From assembly GCA_035079385.1 (NCBI GenBank), contig JAVHKY010000053.1:4898001-4962000 (forward strand): a stretch of DNA of 64,000 nt. The letters are read 5' to 3'. Source of the DNA: Aspidiotus rigidus. Its lineage: Eukaryota; Arthropoda; Insecta; Hemiptera; Diaspididae. Below are positions 11,701 to 24,595 of the stretch, piece by piece (position 1 is the first letter of the stretch; each line of letters opens with the position of its first letter). The notes under the pieces are model-generated. The model made no database searches. It was given only the letters and a program-made list of their open reading frames with translations, and had not been told where the DNA came from. The position numbers were made by a program, and so were the translations under genes.

Positions 11701-12518
11701 ACTCATATACTTTTCAATGGCACCAATGAAACGGCGTAAAATACGAAGTACATATATATCCATAAGTAATAAAATAATTTTGATGATAATGCGATTTTTC
11801 TTTTCATATTCTACACGTCGTAGGTAATTAAACACAAACACAAAGGAGAAGGAATGATTATACAAATCAAACGTAGTAAGTTATTCGTAATATTATATCC
11901 TATGGAAATTATCATGGACTACCTTCTTCTAATTCTAAGAACAAAAAAAGAAAAAAACAAACAAACAAGGGAAACATAACAATGTACAAAAGATAAAAGG
12001 GAAAGAAAATTAAAGATATAGCACCTGAAATACAAAAAAAAAAAAAAAAAAAAAAAAAAATGGTAATAATTCGACGAGAAAGGAGAATAACATCAACAGA
12101 AAACGAGATATATACTTATATGATTATCGCGATATATGCGCATTCGATGCAAGACCATCGCTTCTTTATATAAGAAAAAAAAGGAAGAAATATAATCCCG
12201 AAAATTTCACACTAACACATCAAATACGTATACATAATTGGTAGAATTTTTTCCACATTTTCTCCATTGCAAAAGTTGATGATCAGCGCACGTTTATATA
12301 ATTTACTAGGTATTCGTCGATCATTAACAACAAAAATTAGGAATATTTCATTCACGCTAAAACTACATTTAAACACAGCCTTCAACTTTATTTCAAGTTA
12401 GGTTTATTCTTATAGATTAGAAGTAATTCTTATAGATTAATGTTGAATAGTATACTTCAAATGATAGAAATTTCGCCGTGATCGAGAAAACAGCTCCGCA
12501 TTCCTTTAGTTTATTTTG
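11701..12518 (-). other. AT-rich tract, possible 3' UTR of the minus-strand exon
   Basis: AT-rich with no coding potential. It contains a 27-base A run at 12034-12060 and TTTATT words that are AATAAA-like on the minus strand. It lies directly downstream of the stop codon of the 12519-12665 exon, so it could be its 3' untranslated region. This is inferred from position only. Confidence 0.3.
12034..12060. repeat. poly(A) homopolymer, 27 bases
   Basis: Pure A run. It could be a simple repeat or the tail of a retroposed copy, but no target-site duplication was found. Confidence 0.9.
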
Positions 12519-12665
12519 TTATCGCCTCTGTCCAATATTACGAGTACCTACATCGATTCGCCGCGTGCGTTCACGATCGGTATATCCATCATTCACTGGC
12601 CCATGGAGGTTTTTGGGGTCACCGGAGTAGTCCACTGGAACTTTTTGTAGTTTCTTTCCGTCGTG
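12519..12665 (-). CDS. putative terminal coding exon of an unidentified gene
   Basis: On the minus strand, a pyrimidine-rich acceptor (CTCGTTTGGTTGGTTTGTTA then ATAG) is followed by 48 codons and TAA. The peptide starts HDGKKLQKVPVDYSGDPKNL and continues HGPVNDGYTDRERTRRIDVG, ending TRNIGQRR. The composition (D, G, P, K, charged, no low complexity) and the raised GC against AT-rich flanks look like real coding sequence. I do not recognise the protein. A donor-like GTAGGT inside the frame could end the exon earlier. Upstream exons would lie at higher coordinates but none was found; the acceptor phase is assumed to be zero. Confidence 0.4.
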   Translation of the reverse strand, partial: HDGKKLQKVPVDYSGDPKNLHGPVNDGYTDRERTRRIDVGTRNIGQRR

Positions 12666-13145
12666 CTATTAACAAACCAACCAAACGAGAAAGAATTATT
12701 ATGCGAATTAATAATATCGATTGATATAAACATCGAAATTTATACACATTATCGCCCGAGGCAAAAAAGTATAGCAAGCACATCGTTCACGTGGAATAAA
12801 TTACCATCGCGACACACTTATTAGGATGAATAGATCATTGTGTACCAAGGACTAAGGGATTAAAATTTTATGAATTTTTTCTTTCTCGACTTGCGAGATG
12901 CGCAGAAAATCAGATAGAAGTAATAGAGTTTTATGAAATGCTTGTTGCACCGATGAATATTTAATTGCATTTAATCAACATAATAACTCTCATTATAATT
13001 TTTCATATTCAGAATAGTTTCCTTCAGAATAATGATGGTTTTTATTTTTATTTCAGCACAGTAACTGATGAGTCGAATCGCATTAGTTGAAGAAATCTCT
13101 AGTTTAAAAAACGACGGCTTCCTTAACGAAGTTAAACGAGGAACG
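12666..13145. other. presumed intron or intergenic sequence
   Basis: AT-rich with no coding or repeat signature. If the 12519-12665 exon is real, this is its upstream intron. Confidence 0.3.
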
Positions 13146-13491
13146 CAGGGAACCTGTTTCATGAATCAAATGGGATTTGGTATTGAAAATTCAAGGAAGC
13201 CTAGACCTAAATAAGGCTAGTATAAAGAAGGCCTAGACCTACTATAAGCCTATAGTAAAATATAGTTTGAGAGTCTAAATTTTTCTCGAATCTCCAGCTA
13301 TATATGATAGCTCTAGAGTTGATATTTTTCTAAGTCCCCCTCTAATCATATATGGCTTGAGAGTCGAAATTTTTCCAAGTCCCTTTCCTATCGTATATGG
13401 CTCGAGAGTTGAAATTTTTCTATTTTTTTTGCAGGACGGTGGACGGCGGACGGCAAATTTCTGAAAAAGCCCCCATAGAACAGGTTCCCTG
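13146..13491. mobile_element. CAGGGAACCTG-family TIR element, complete copy (346 bp)
   Basis: Starts CAGGGAACCTGTTTCATG and ends CCCATAGAACAGGTTCCCTG, a clear terminal inverted repeat. Each terminus is itself near-palindromic (GGAACCTGTTT..AACAGGTTCC). The interior holds a cluster of CCTAGACCT / AAGGCTAGTATA words and then three copies of the ~60-bp 'ctatatatgatag ... gttgaaatttttccaagtcccc' module. The right part has GGACGGTGGACGGCGGACGG. No coding capacity, so non-autonomous. Confidence 0.8.
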
Positions 13492-13606
13492 TTAAAATTT
13501 GCAGAGCGTATACGCCTTAGCCAGAATAGGAATGTTCAAATACCAACATCATTTGCAAAAATGATCCGCGTCCCCCACCCCCCACCATATATAACTCAAA
13601 GGTTGA

Positions 13607-16600
13607 AATATGTGGTTCAGCATTGCTTATGGAATAATTATGTGGTTCAACATTGCTTAGAGAATATGTGGTTCAGCCTTTCTTACAGAATATGAGGTTC
13701 AGCATGCTTATAGAATATGTGGTCTACCAAATATATGGTTCAGCATTGCTTAAATGGAATATGTGGTTCAGCATTGCTTACAGAATAAGTGATTCAGCAT
13801 TGCATATGTAATATGTGGTTCAGCAATGCTTATGGAATATGTGGTTCAACATTGCTTACAGAATCTGTGATTCAACATTTCTTACAGAATATGTGGTTCA
13901 GCAATGCTTAGAGAATAGGTTCAACATTGCTTATGGAATATGTGGTTCAGCATTGCTTACAGAATATGAGGTTCTGCATGCTTATAGAATATATTTTCCA
14001 CCAAATATACGGTTAACATTGCTTATGGAATATGTGGTTCAGCATTGCTTATGGAATATGTGGTTCAGCAAAGCATACAGAGTATGTGGTTCAACATTGC
14101 TTATGGAATATGTGGTTCAGCAATGCTTACAGAATAGGTTCAACATTGCTTATAGAACATGTGGTTCAGCATTGTTTATGGTAAATGTGGTTCAGTATTG
14201 CTTACAGGAAATGAGGTTCAGCATTGCTTATGGAATAATTATGTGGTTCAACATTGCTTAGAGAATATGTGGTTCAGCCTTTCTTACAGAATATGAGGTT
14301 CAGCATGCTTATAGAATATGTGGTCTACCAAATATATGGTTCAGCATTGCTTAAATGGAATATGTGGTTCAGCATTGCTTACAGAATAAGTGATTCAGCA
14401 TTGCATATGTAATATGTGGTTCAGCAATGCTTATGGAATATGTGGTTCAACATTGCTTACAGAATCTGTGATTCAACATTTCTTACAGAATATGTGGTTC
14501 AGCAATGCTTACAGAATAGGTTCAACATTGCTTATGGAATATGTGGTTCAGCATTGCTTACAGAATATGAGGTTCTGCATGCTTATAGAATATATTTTCC
14601 ACCAAATATACGGTTAACATTGCTTATGGAATATGTGGTTCAGCATTGCTTCTGGAATATGTGGTTCAGCAATACTTACAGAATATGTGGTTCAAAATTG
14701 CTTATGGAATACATTGTTCAGCATTGCTTATGGAATATGTGGTTCAACATTGCTTACAGAATCTGTGCTTCAGCATTGCTTACAGAATAAGTGATTCAGC
14801 ATTGCTTACAGAATATATGGTTCAACATTGCTTACAGAATCTGCGATTCAGCAATGCTTACAGAATATGTGCTTCAACGTTGCTTATGGAATATGTGGTT
14901 CAGCATTGCTGACAGAATATATGGTTCAACATTGCTTACGGAATCTGTGATTCAGCATTGCTTACAGAATAAGTGATTCATCATTGCTTATGGAATATGT
15001 GGTTCAGCATTGCTTACAGAATATATGGTTCAACATTGCTTACAGAATCTGTGATTCAGCATTGCTTACAGAATAAGTGATTCAGTATTGCTTATGGAAT
15101 ATGTGGTTCAGCATTGCTTACAGAATATGTGGTTCAGCAATACTTACAGAATATGTGGTTCAAAATTGCTTATGGAATACATTGTTCAGCATTGCTTATG
15201 GAATATGTGGTTCAACATTGCTTACAGAATCTGTGCTTCAGCATTGCTTACAGAATAAGTGATTCAGCATTGCTTACAGAATATATGGTTCAACATTGCT
15301 TACAGAATCTGCGATTCAGCAATGCTTACAGAATATGTGCTTCAACGTTGCTTATGGAATATGTGGTTCAGCATTGCTGACAGAATATATGGTTCAACAT
15401 TGCTTACGGAATCTGTGATTCAGCATTGCTTACAGAATAAGTGATTCATCATTGCTTATGGAATATGTGGTTCAGCATTGCTTACAGAATATATGGTTCA
15501 ACATTGCTTACAGAATCTGTGATTCAGCATTGCTTACAGAATAATTGATTCAGTATTGCTTATGGAATATGTGGTTCAGCATTGCTTACAGAATATATGG
15601 TTCAACATTCCTTATGGAATATGTGGTTCAGCATTGCTTACAGAATATGTGGTTCAGCAATACTTACAGAATATGTGGTTCAAAATTGCTTATGGAATAC
15701 ATTGTTCAGCATTGCTTATGGAATATGTGGTTCAACATTGCTTACAGAATCTGTGCTTCAGCATTGCTTACAGAATAAGTGATTCAGCATTGCTTACAGA
15801 ATATATGGTTCAACATTGCTTACAGAATCTGCGATTCAGCAATGCTTACAGAATATGTGCTTCAACGTTGCTTATGGAATATGTGGTTCAGCATTGCTTA
15901 TGGAATATGTGGTTCAGCAAAGCATACAGAGTATGTGGTTCAACATTGCTTATGGAATATGTGGTTCAGCAATGCTTACAGAATAGGTTCAACATTGCTT
16001 ATAGAACATGTGGTTCAGCATTGTTTATGGTAAATGTGGTTCAGTATTGCTTACAGAAAATGAGGTTCAGCATTGCTTATGGAATAATTATGTGGTTCAA
16101 CATTACTTAGAGAATATGTGGTTCAGCCTTTCTTACAGAATATGAGGTTCAGCATACTTATAGAATATGTGGTCTACCAAATATATGGTTCAGCATTGCT
16201 TAAATGGAATATGTGGTTCAGCATTGCTTACAGAATAAGTGATTCAGCATTGCATATGTAATATGTGGTTCAGCAATGCTTATGGAATATGTGGTTCAAC
16301 ATTGCTTACAGAATCTGTGATTCAACATTTCTTACAGAATATGTGGTTCAGCAATGCTTACAGAATAGGTTCAACATTTCTTACAGAATATGTGGTTCAG
16401 CATTGCTTACAGAATATGAGGTTCTGCATGCTTATAGAATATATTTTCCACCAAATATACGGTTAACATTGCTTATGGAATATGTGGTTCAGCATTGCTT
16501 CTGGAATATGTGGTTCAGCAATACTTACAGAATATGTGGTTCAAAATTGCTTATGGAATACATTGTTCAGCATTGCTTATGGAATATGTGGTTCAACATT

Positions 16601-17278
16601 GCTTACAGAATCTGTGATTCAGCATTGCTTACAGAATAAGTGATTCAGCATTGCTTACAGAATATATGGTTCAACATTGCTTACAGAATCTGCGATTCAG
16701 CAATGCTTACAGAATATGTGCTTCAACGTTGCTTATGGAATATGTGGTTCAGCATTGCTGACAGAATATATGGTTCAACATTGCTTACGGAATCTGTGAT
16801 TCAGCATTGCTTACAGAATAAGTGATTCAGCATTGCTTATAGAATATGTGGTTCAGCATTGCTTACAGAATATATGGTTCAACATTGCTTACAGAATCTG
16901 TGATTCAGCATTGCTTACAGAATAAGTGATTCAGCATTGCTTACAGAATCTGTGATTCAGCATTGCTTACAGAATAAGTGATTCAGCATTGTTTATAGAA
17001 TATGTGGTTCAGCATTGCTTATGGAATATGTGGTTCAGCAATTCTTACAAAATATGTGCTTCAACATTGCTTATGGAATATGTGGTTGAGCATTGCTTAT
17101 GGAATTTATGGTTTAGCATTGCTTACAGAATATGTGGTTCAACATTGCTTACAGAACATATGATTCAGCATTATTTACTCAATAAGTGATTCAGTATTGC
17201 TTACAGGATATGAGGTTAAGCATTGCTTATGGAAAATGTGGTTCAGCATTGCTTACAGAATATGTGGTTCACCAAATA
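13607..17278. repeat. 26-bp satellite array (~3.7 kb, ~140 monomers)
   Basis: Head-to-tail array of the monomer TATGTGGTTCAGCATTGCTT ACAGAA (26 bp) with recurrent variants (ACAGAATAAGTGATTCAGC, GGTTCAACATTGCTTATGG, shortened AATAGGTTCAACATT). A higher-order unit of 18 monomers (468 bp) is nearly exactly repeated, for example 14646-14976 against 15114-15444. A second block, marked by AATTATGTGGTTCAACATTG and CCTTTCTTACAGAATATGAG, recurs near 13627, 14237 and 16086. Because 26 is not divisible by three, every plus frame encodes the same 26-residue cycle, which explains the many open frames here. They are not evidence of a protein. Confidence 0.97.
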
Positions 17279-17390
17279 ATATGGTTGTGAATCAAATATA
17301 TGGTTTGACAAATGAACAATATTTTTCCCTAAAAAATTCAACTACTATCACAAACAATTGTTAATACATCTGTTCTCTCTCTCTCGACAT

Positions 17391-17440
17391 TTGATAAGCA
17401 ATGCTGAAATACATAATATTTGATATGCAATGCTGAACCT
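17391..17440 (-). repeat. inverted stray satellite half-monomers
   Basis: ATAAGCAATGCTGAA (17393) and ATATGCAATGCTGAAC (17423) are reverse complements of the TTCAGCATTGCT core of the array. They lie ~120 bases past its end in opposite orientation. Confidence 0.7.
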
Positions 17441-17656
17441 CACATTCTGGAGACTTGAAAAAATGTTGACTTTCGAGCTATAGGTATATGATAGGAGGGG
17501 GACTTAGGTGGGGGACTTGAAAAAATTCTGAGTCTCGAGCTATATATGACAGGAGTCAAAATTTCCAAGTTTTTTGCCGGATACCTACGGCGCGGCGTAC
17601 GGCAAATTTCGCAAAAAAAAAAAAAAAAAAAAAAACCATAGAGCAGGTTCCACATT
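17441..17656. mobile_element. partial CAGGGAACCTG-family element (right end)
   Basis: Carries the 'gagctatatatgacagg' module, GGCGCGGCGTACGGCAAATTTC, a 23-base A run (17613-17635) and a decayed terminus CCATAGAGCAGGTTCC. The flank TTAAAAT follows, as it follows the complete copy at 13491. Together with that copy it brackets the satellite array. Confidence 0.65.
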
Positions 17657-18559
17657 AAAATATTGAGAACCCTACTCCGACTATCAAGCTCAGACTTAGA
17701 AGAATTATTCCGAGACCTACACACTTGCAAGGAAATTGGAGGTGTTTTTTGATTTCATAAAGAATCGATACCCTACAACCTATTATTGTAATTATATCAA
17801 AAATGTTTTGAACAATGGTTGTTTTAGTCAACCCTCATTGACCTGGAGAGCTTTCACACATTGCCAGCATATTAAGCAGATCAAATTTTTATCATTTACG
17901 CATCGAACTTCTCCTCTTTGCCACATTTTGATCTTTATCTCTCATCTCTACATCCCTACTTCTGTGCGTCAAAATTTTTAGGACTTCGCGGGTCAATTTT
18001 TTTAGGATGACCTTGAAAATATAATATAACTGGTATGCAAAATTTCATGCTTGCTTACCAATTTGCCTTTTTTTTCTTTTTGTATATCGCTAGCACTATG
18101 TACGTATGATAGGCTGAGTGGTCCCTAAGCTTACTCGCCGATTTTGAACTAAGTCTAGATTGGTCTAGTATATTAGAGGCTAAATTCTAGAGTTTTCCTA
18201 AAGGAATGGAATTTGTAATGAGTTGCAAACATGGAGTGAAGTGGTCAATACAACATAGCCAAAAGTTAAAGCGTCAAATTTCGTGTCCACGATCTGGCGC
18301 GGATGATTTAATGGGGTCGGAAGTTTTCGTTCGAAAAAAGGTCAACCCGAGCTGTAAAGTAAAAGTTGCTGGCGAATTGTGTCGAGGTTTTCAATCTTAC
18401 CTCGAAAAAATCCAGCTATAGAAAATGTACAGGGTGGAATCACGGTTTGATCATTCTCAATGCTGAAGTCCGGGATGGGTTAGCCAATAAGAGATAGACG
18501 ATAGTTCATCTGTGGGTCAGAAGCCCTACATACGGTGAATTTTTTTTCCACATTCTTCT
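17657..18559. other. unassigned sequence
   Basis: No supported gene. The 71-codon open frame at 18206-18421 has a coding-like composition (several Cys, Lys, Arg) but no recognised family, and no splice context was found. ACAGGGTGGAATCACGG at 18428 resembles the start of a TIR element without a partner. Confidence 0.35.
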
Positions 18560-18835
18560 AACAGGGAACCTGTTTTACCGGGTGGTTTTTCGGAACGCAA
18601 AACTCAGAGCTCGAAAATTTTCCAAGTCCCCCTCCTATCATATATATCTCGAAGGTTGAAATTTTTCTAGTTTAATGACGTCATAGGTCAAGTGCTCCTA
18701 TTATGTATAGCTCCAAAGTCCGGGCCCGTGACGTCACAGATCAGCCTTGTGACGTCACAATCTACATTTTCCAGATCCGACGCGCCCCATAAAATAGGTT
18801 CCCTACCACCACTCATTTAACCCGTGAGTTTTTTC
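18560..18835. mobile_element. CAGGGAACCTG-family element, TGACGTCA-rich copy
   Basis: Left end AACAGGGAACCTGTTTTACC, right end CCCCATAAAATAGGTTCCCT (to ~18805). A conserved tail TTTAACCCGTGAGTTTTTTC follows, as it does beyond the copies ending at 24850 and 38131. Internal TGACGTCA-type sites occur near 18677, 18730 and 18752. Confidence 0.78.
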
Positions 18836-20730
18836 ATAAGATTCTATATAGAAGAAAAAACTGCGGGGTTCGATATCGGGCAGTCATCGCCTCCAAAGAT
18901 GTAGCCTCCGCATTTATCTTTGACAGGAATCGGAACGTCAAAACATGAAAAGTTATTTTAAAGATTCTCGATGGTGTCCAGAGTGCAGAAGACGAGTCGA
19001 ATTTTTGCGCAAGATCCGTGAGAAATAACGAGCCTATGTACGACAACCAAAGGTGTGTCAAGAGCTCAAACTGTGACTTTTTTTCTTACAATATTAAGGA
19101 TATTCGTGTTGACGTCACCAATGTAAAAAATGGGTGTTTCAAACCCATAAAAGAGAAAAAAGAAAATGATTTCATGAATCATAGATTTGAAGTCCGCGTA
19201 TACTTACGGGAGGGAAGCCCATCTTTTACACTTTTTTTCATCAACTAATTGATTCAGTTGCGTACATTATTTGATGAGAAATTCAACGAGGAACAAGTTT
19301 TGATAAAACCCTTTATTTCACGAGTCATAAGCGAGAAACGTATCGTATTTTTGGAGGGTTCAAACCATCCAACAAAAAAACCCTTCCTTCTCCGGGAACG
19401 GGAACACATTTTCAGCAAGATAAAACCTTTCCCATGTAGAAATGTTTCACTCTAATTTGCTTTCATGTCCAATCACAGAATCGCAAAGCACCCCTAGAAA
19501 AACAGTTCGAGCGCAATTCGAAAAGTCGACTGCGGAAAAATACTTCGCGTCATAGAAATTGGGAGCCAAAATGAAAATAAGTGACAAAAAGATCGTTCGA
19601 CAAGATTTTTCCTTCTGTACGAATTGTATAGTATCGCGCAGATCTCTTTTACTCCCGGAAAGAGAGAGACTGAGAGAGAGAGAGCGCGAAAAACAGCACA
19701 TGAGAAAAGTTTCAACGCGATGCTAATATTGTACAGCAGTTAAATAGATTATTCATTATTTCTCGTCGCACATAGGCGTATAAAATTTCGATTAATTTTC
19801 CTAGAACGCCAATATTTACATCGATATATATCCATAGTTACCCCCCTCTTACCAAAATAACTGACTTTGGTCGGTCATATATGTCAATACAAAGTATCTA
19901 TCGCACGTATTGCAATATTGTATACGTACCTAGTCTTTAAAGGTGAATACTCGTAAAATCGAGAATGAAAGAGGAAAAAAAAAAAAAAAAAAAAAAACGC
20001 ATATCTTATCTAGCCGAGTTAAAGTGATTGCAAATGTGCTGGTATAGCCTATCGAAACGTTTTATACAGTACAGCACGTCGTTAGGCTATACGAGTACAA
20101 ATATCTAGAAAGCAGCAAAGGTAGTTGCGCGCGACTCAATAGAATTCAACACGACGTTCGCAATTAGCCTATTTTTTTCTCGAGTCGTTGCCCTAAAATT
20201 GATCAAACCGCGCGGTCAATGAACAGCGCGGCGAGTTTAGTCGGTCTTAGCAATGATCGCGACTATAATGATCACGACATTGATTCACCTGAACGATCGC
20301 AGAGAAATCCTTTAAAGCTGTCTCATATAAAAAAAGGATCTGCAAAAAAACTTGATTTGTAGAATTTATTCAACACATTTTCACGTAATTGAGATGAACT
20401 TTTACTTTCACTTGATATTTTTTACACACTTCACTATAATGTAGCCGGATGCGATAGTCGAAAGTATGTCTTAAGGTAGGCACTATGTTTGAATCGAGTT
20501 TTCCGCAGAGCTTTCCGGTAGCTCGAAGAAATAAAGAATCATTCGATATACCTAGAGAACATTAGAATGCTCACGCTTTCAGTAATAAATTAAAATATTA
20601 TTGTTAAAATTCTGTAAAGACTAACAGAGGGCGCTGGTTTTCTGCAGGCGTTCCCATATCGGCAATACTTTCGTCTCGAAAAACGCTTCCTCGGCGTTCT
20701 TCATAAAAAAACGTCCCATAATCTTCTGTT
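18836..20730. other. unassigned sequence
   Basis: Mixed-composition sequence with a short GA tract at 19664-19684 and an A run at 19976-19997. The open frames near 19018-19455 and 19447-19715 (opposite strands) show no domain. No gene is supported. Confidence 0.35.
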
Positions 20731-20995
20731 AACAGAGAACCTGTTTTGTAGCGGGCTATTTCGCGGAATTTGTCTGGTGTCCGCCCGTAGTACAAAAGTT
20801 GAAATTTATTTCCAAGTTCCCTCTCCTCTCGTACATGGCTAGGAAGTTGAAATTTTTGCCAAGTTCCTCTCTTATCATGCCTTGCACGAAAGTCGGGTTC
20901 TTATCAATCCATCTTCTTTAATATGAGTACATAGCTTGGAATCCGAAATTTTTCCAAAATAAGTCCCTCTTTTACCCATATAAAACAGGTCCCTG
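20731..20995. mobile_element. CAGGGAACCTG-family element (265 bp)
   Basis: Left end AACAGAGAACCTGTTTTGTA and right end CATATAAAACAGGTCCCTG. The interior has GTCCGCCCGTAGTAC and repeated 'gttgaaattt..ccaagttccctctc' modules. Confidence 0.75.
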
Positions 20996-23900
20996 CCTCC
21001 TTGGTTTGTTTTTTTCGGATTCGGTTTTGGTTTCTCTCCTAAATTTGAGTTCCCTATCGATTTGGTGCCAAAAACGTCACAAAACTGAAAACTGGATGGG
21101 AACCTCGAATGGTCGCTGTTTGAATGGCATTGGCATTTCCTCACTTAGATCCTTCATTGCTCTCTCTGTGTGACTATTTTGAGGATTGTAAGTGGCAGCA
21201 GTGAATTTTGATTTTGTATCATTTTTCTCCAAATATTTGATTCGCAAATTAGAGCTAAACTGTCAGACGTTAAGAAATAAAACCGATTGCACAAGTTTGC
21301 CGTCTAGACCGTCGTAAGTCTGCAACACCCTCCATTTTTCAATCCTCTCGCTGACTCACTATTTGCCTACAGAAAGAGTTGGTCTTCTGAAAAGTTCTCT
21401 CAAATGAAGTGCGAAACATATCAAGCGCTTCATGCTCGGCTCCCGCTACAGCAGATCGGATGTAATCGCATCTCCTCCCTGAACCTTCATAGATCTACCC
21501 TGAATTGGCACAGCTTCATGCATCTATCAGCTAAGAATTGATGAAATATGATGTTGAGTTGAATCTATAGCATATATGTCGTTTCAATGTTACTTATCCT
21601 TTTCCTTCAAATACCAAAAAAATCGCATCTCACTGAACTTACAGAAGCAGACTAATAAATTTCTTCCTCGCCAAAACGAGAGCGGCGCCAAGTTGAAAGT
21701 ATACTAGGCTGTACTATAAGCCTGAGATACGATATACGTCATACAAGGCTACAAATTGGTACATCGATGTTTAGCAATAATTTTGTTCTAAAAGTCGATA
21801 CTCTAGGGTCTTGACGAAATTTTGAATTTTCGAGCTATGACGATACGAGGAGAACTTGGAATATTTATCATCATCGAGTATGAGAGGCAGCTGACATCAG
21901 TGACCTTGTGCTCGGCTGAGACAGCAGGAACCCGCTGCTTAGCGTTTCCCATGCATCACTGATATTTCCTGAATTTGTGTTCATACTGTCTCAATCGACT
22001 TTCAAGTCATGACCGACGAGAGGGGGAAGAAGAGGACTTCTTTTTCCAGGCCCGAGTTCTTCAGGTGGTTTGGAGTTACATAGAAATCAGGAGAGAGGGG
22101 GACATTTGGTGCAGGCTCGCTGATGGCTTATTTTCCTCTGGGTCCCATTTGGCTCTTGGCAGCCCTACTTCAACCTAAAATATGAATGTATACATTTCCA
22201 AGTGATCATTCTGAAAATCAACCGACTGCGAGAACTCCACAAAATTAGGGGATTCAGAAGTTTCTACCTCGGAAATCGATGTACATGAAGTGAGAGGAAA
22301 GGGAGTAGGGCTCGATCGTCGCGTCATCCTTTAATGAACTTCATAATGTTGACTTAGAAGTTTTTAACATACATGAGGAACATAGAAAGAAGTATACGTG
22401 AAAGAGACATGAAACAATCTTTACTAGTTTCTACTCGGAGAAAATTGTTGTTGATAATGTCGTAGTCAGTATGACGTATTGACATTTGATTCATTTCGGG
22501 ATACAGAAAGTTTAGAAATGAATAAACTCCATTAGTTACATTCGTTTGGTGCAGCAAAGCTCATCTTCAAATTACTTTTTGACATGTTTCATGTCTTTTC
22601 TCTCACCGTACCCCGATTTTGAAATTCGCGAGTACATCCCCCCACCCCCTCCAAAAAAAAAGAGACCGTGCGCGTGTAAATCTTTACCCGATAAGTGATT
22701 CAGAAATTTGCGAATACACCCCGCGTCCGCTCGTTCGACCCACACCTTAAAATATTTTACATGCGACTTATGCTAAAGTGAGACAGACACGAAGAAAGAG
22801 GGCGAACAAGCGGAGCGAGAGCGCCCCAAGAAAGGCGATACCTCAAAATATTTCTCATATAAGACTTATACGACGCCGAGAAAGATAAGGGGGCAAATGA
22901 GTAATACCTCAAGAACACTTGACCTAGTACCTATAGAAGTTTAGACTAAAATATTTCAAGAAAACTGATAAAATATAAGAGACATGAAACATGATCTTCA
23001 TTTATTTGGCTATGCCAGAAAATTTTTTCCAAGTCCCCCTCCCATCATACAGCTCGAGAGTCAAAATCATATAGAGCTCGGAGGTCGAAAATTTTTTTAA
23101 TATACATATTTCTCCCCCCCCCCACAATCATCATCTTATTCAATTGCAATATACGTTCGTGAAAATCCTACAAATCATATTTCCGATGCCAAGAAGAAAA
23201 ATAGTAATTGAGAAATCATTATAATAAAAGAGGATGGGTAACCATTAAGTAATTTTATTTTCAGTATTTTTTTTCAAATTCTACGCTCAATTTCGTGTCG
23301 AAAACCGTGATGATACAGTGAAAAATTCCATGACAATTTCACCCCCAATTTCTGAGTTTTTAATCTCTTTCTACCCCCCCCCCCCCCGGATGTCATGGGT
23401 AATCATTCGAATTGAGGACAAAAAAAAAAAAATATTTCAGACACTTATCGGCAATAACCCCCTTCTAAATAGGCCACCCGCTGTTGGAGGCCTCCTATGG
23501 GGTTCAGACCCTGGCTCCATGGCTGGAATTGTTTGTTGGGGAAATTTCATATTATTTTATTTTACACAAAATGCAAGGTTCAGCTCTTTTTCGGCTTATC
23601 CACCAGACTATGAGAAATACTGCAGATTTTTTCAGGCACCGGATGTAGAAGTACAACTAGAGGGAGAAAGAAGGTTTCCATCGTTCAGAATTTGTTTATT
23701 TTCTTTTCGCTCGAAAAATATGGGAAAAAAGCATAATTTGAGTCTTTTTTGGAAACTTAGGGGAGAGTTTCATTCCTTTGACCTTCTCCCCCCCACCGTG
23801 AGTCCACAACTGTTTTTGACATTAGTTTCTCTACCAGTCGCAAATTAGGATGTCTTCAAAATTACGATAACTAAGTTTAGGATGAATTTGAATACTCGAA

Positions 23901-24595
23901 AATGAATTCCCACAAAATAATGAGACCAGGCTCTGATGAGAAACTACGCATATTCAGATGAGACAGAGAGAATCGGATCATTCGGACGACGAGTTTTGAA
24001 AAATTATTTTCATTTTCGTACCAATTCACACGCAACCTGGTTCACTATACACGTCGAACCTCGTGGAAAAATAGTTAAATGTGAATACTTTCAACCCATC
24101 CCGAAGTCCTATTTGGTAAAATATATTTCGTTCAGATGTAACGCGTCTTCGTGAACGGCAGCGATATTATATGCGATGGAAAGAGACGAGTTACAACTAT
24201 TATTACTTGTGCATTCGAATTCTCAAGTTATTTACGTCTTTGTGGTATAAAAGATTAGGAGGGTCATAGTTCATTTGGCGATAGCCACGTGGATTCACAC
24301 AACTTCGGTTATTTTTAATCGACTTCTTTTCATCTGATATGATGCTGATTTGCACATGTTCTATCTTCGTTCCGCCCAAAGGAGTAACTCAAGTTTCACG
24401 GGTCAATTGCGAGAAAGACAAAAATGATATCACCAAGAAAGAGGATTGAAGGAAAAATTTAAATGCAGGCGGATGAAAATCTATCGTTTCAACCTAAATC
24501 TGGAGACGCCAACAATACAATCATACATACTGGACAAACACCTCATCAAATGCATCTGGAGTATTTCAACTCTGATCGGAGCTTTCGAACTTTTT
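20996..24595. other. unassigned repeat-derived and single-copy sequence
   Basis: Contains an isolated AGGCT/TACTAGG cluster (21700-21770), a copy of the ~60-bp module at 23010-23110 and long C runs (for example 23374-23388). The 176-codon frame at 23318-23848 runs through poly-C and poly-A tracts and lacks a domain. The frame at 21975-22178 shares the word GGCTCGCTGATGGC with 10928. No gene can be supported. Confidence 0.35.

Noticed and set aside
13815..17189. Many open frames of 60-184 codons encoding a 26-residue repeat protein
   Set aside because: They are a mathematical consequence of the 26-bp satellite lacking stops. All three frames give the same cycle, there is no start context, and no signal or domain.
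23318..23848. 176-codon ORF
   Set aside because: Crosses poly-C and poly-A homopolymers, with no domain and no splice or promoter support.
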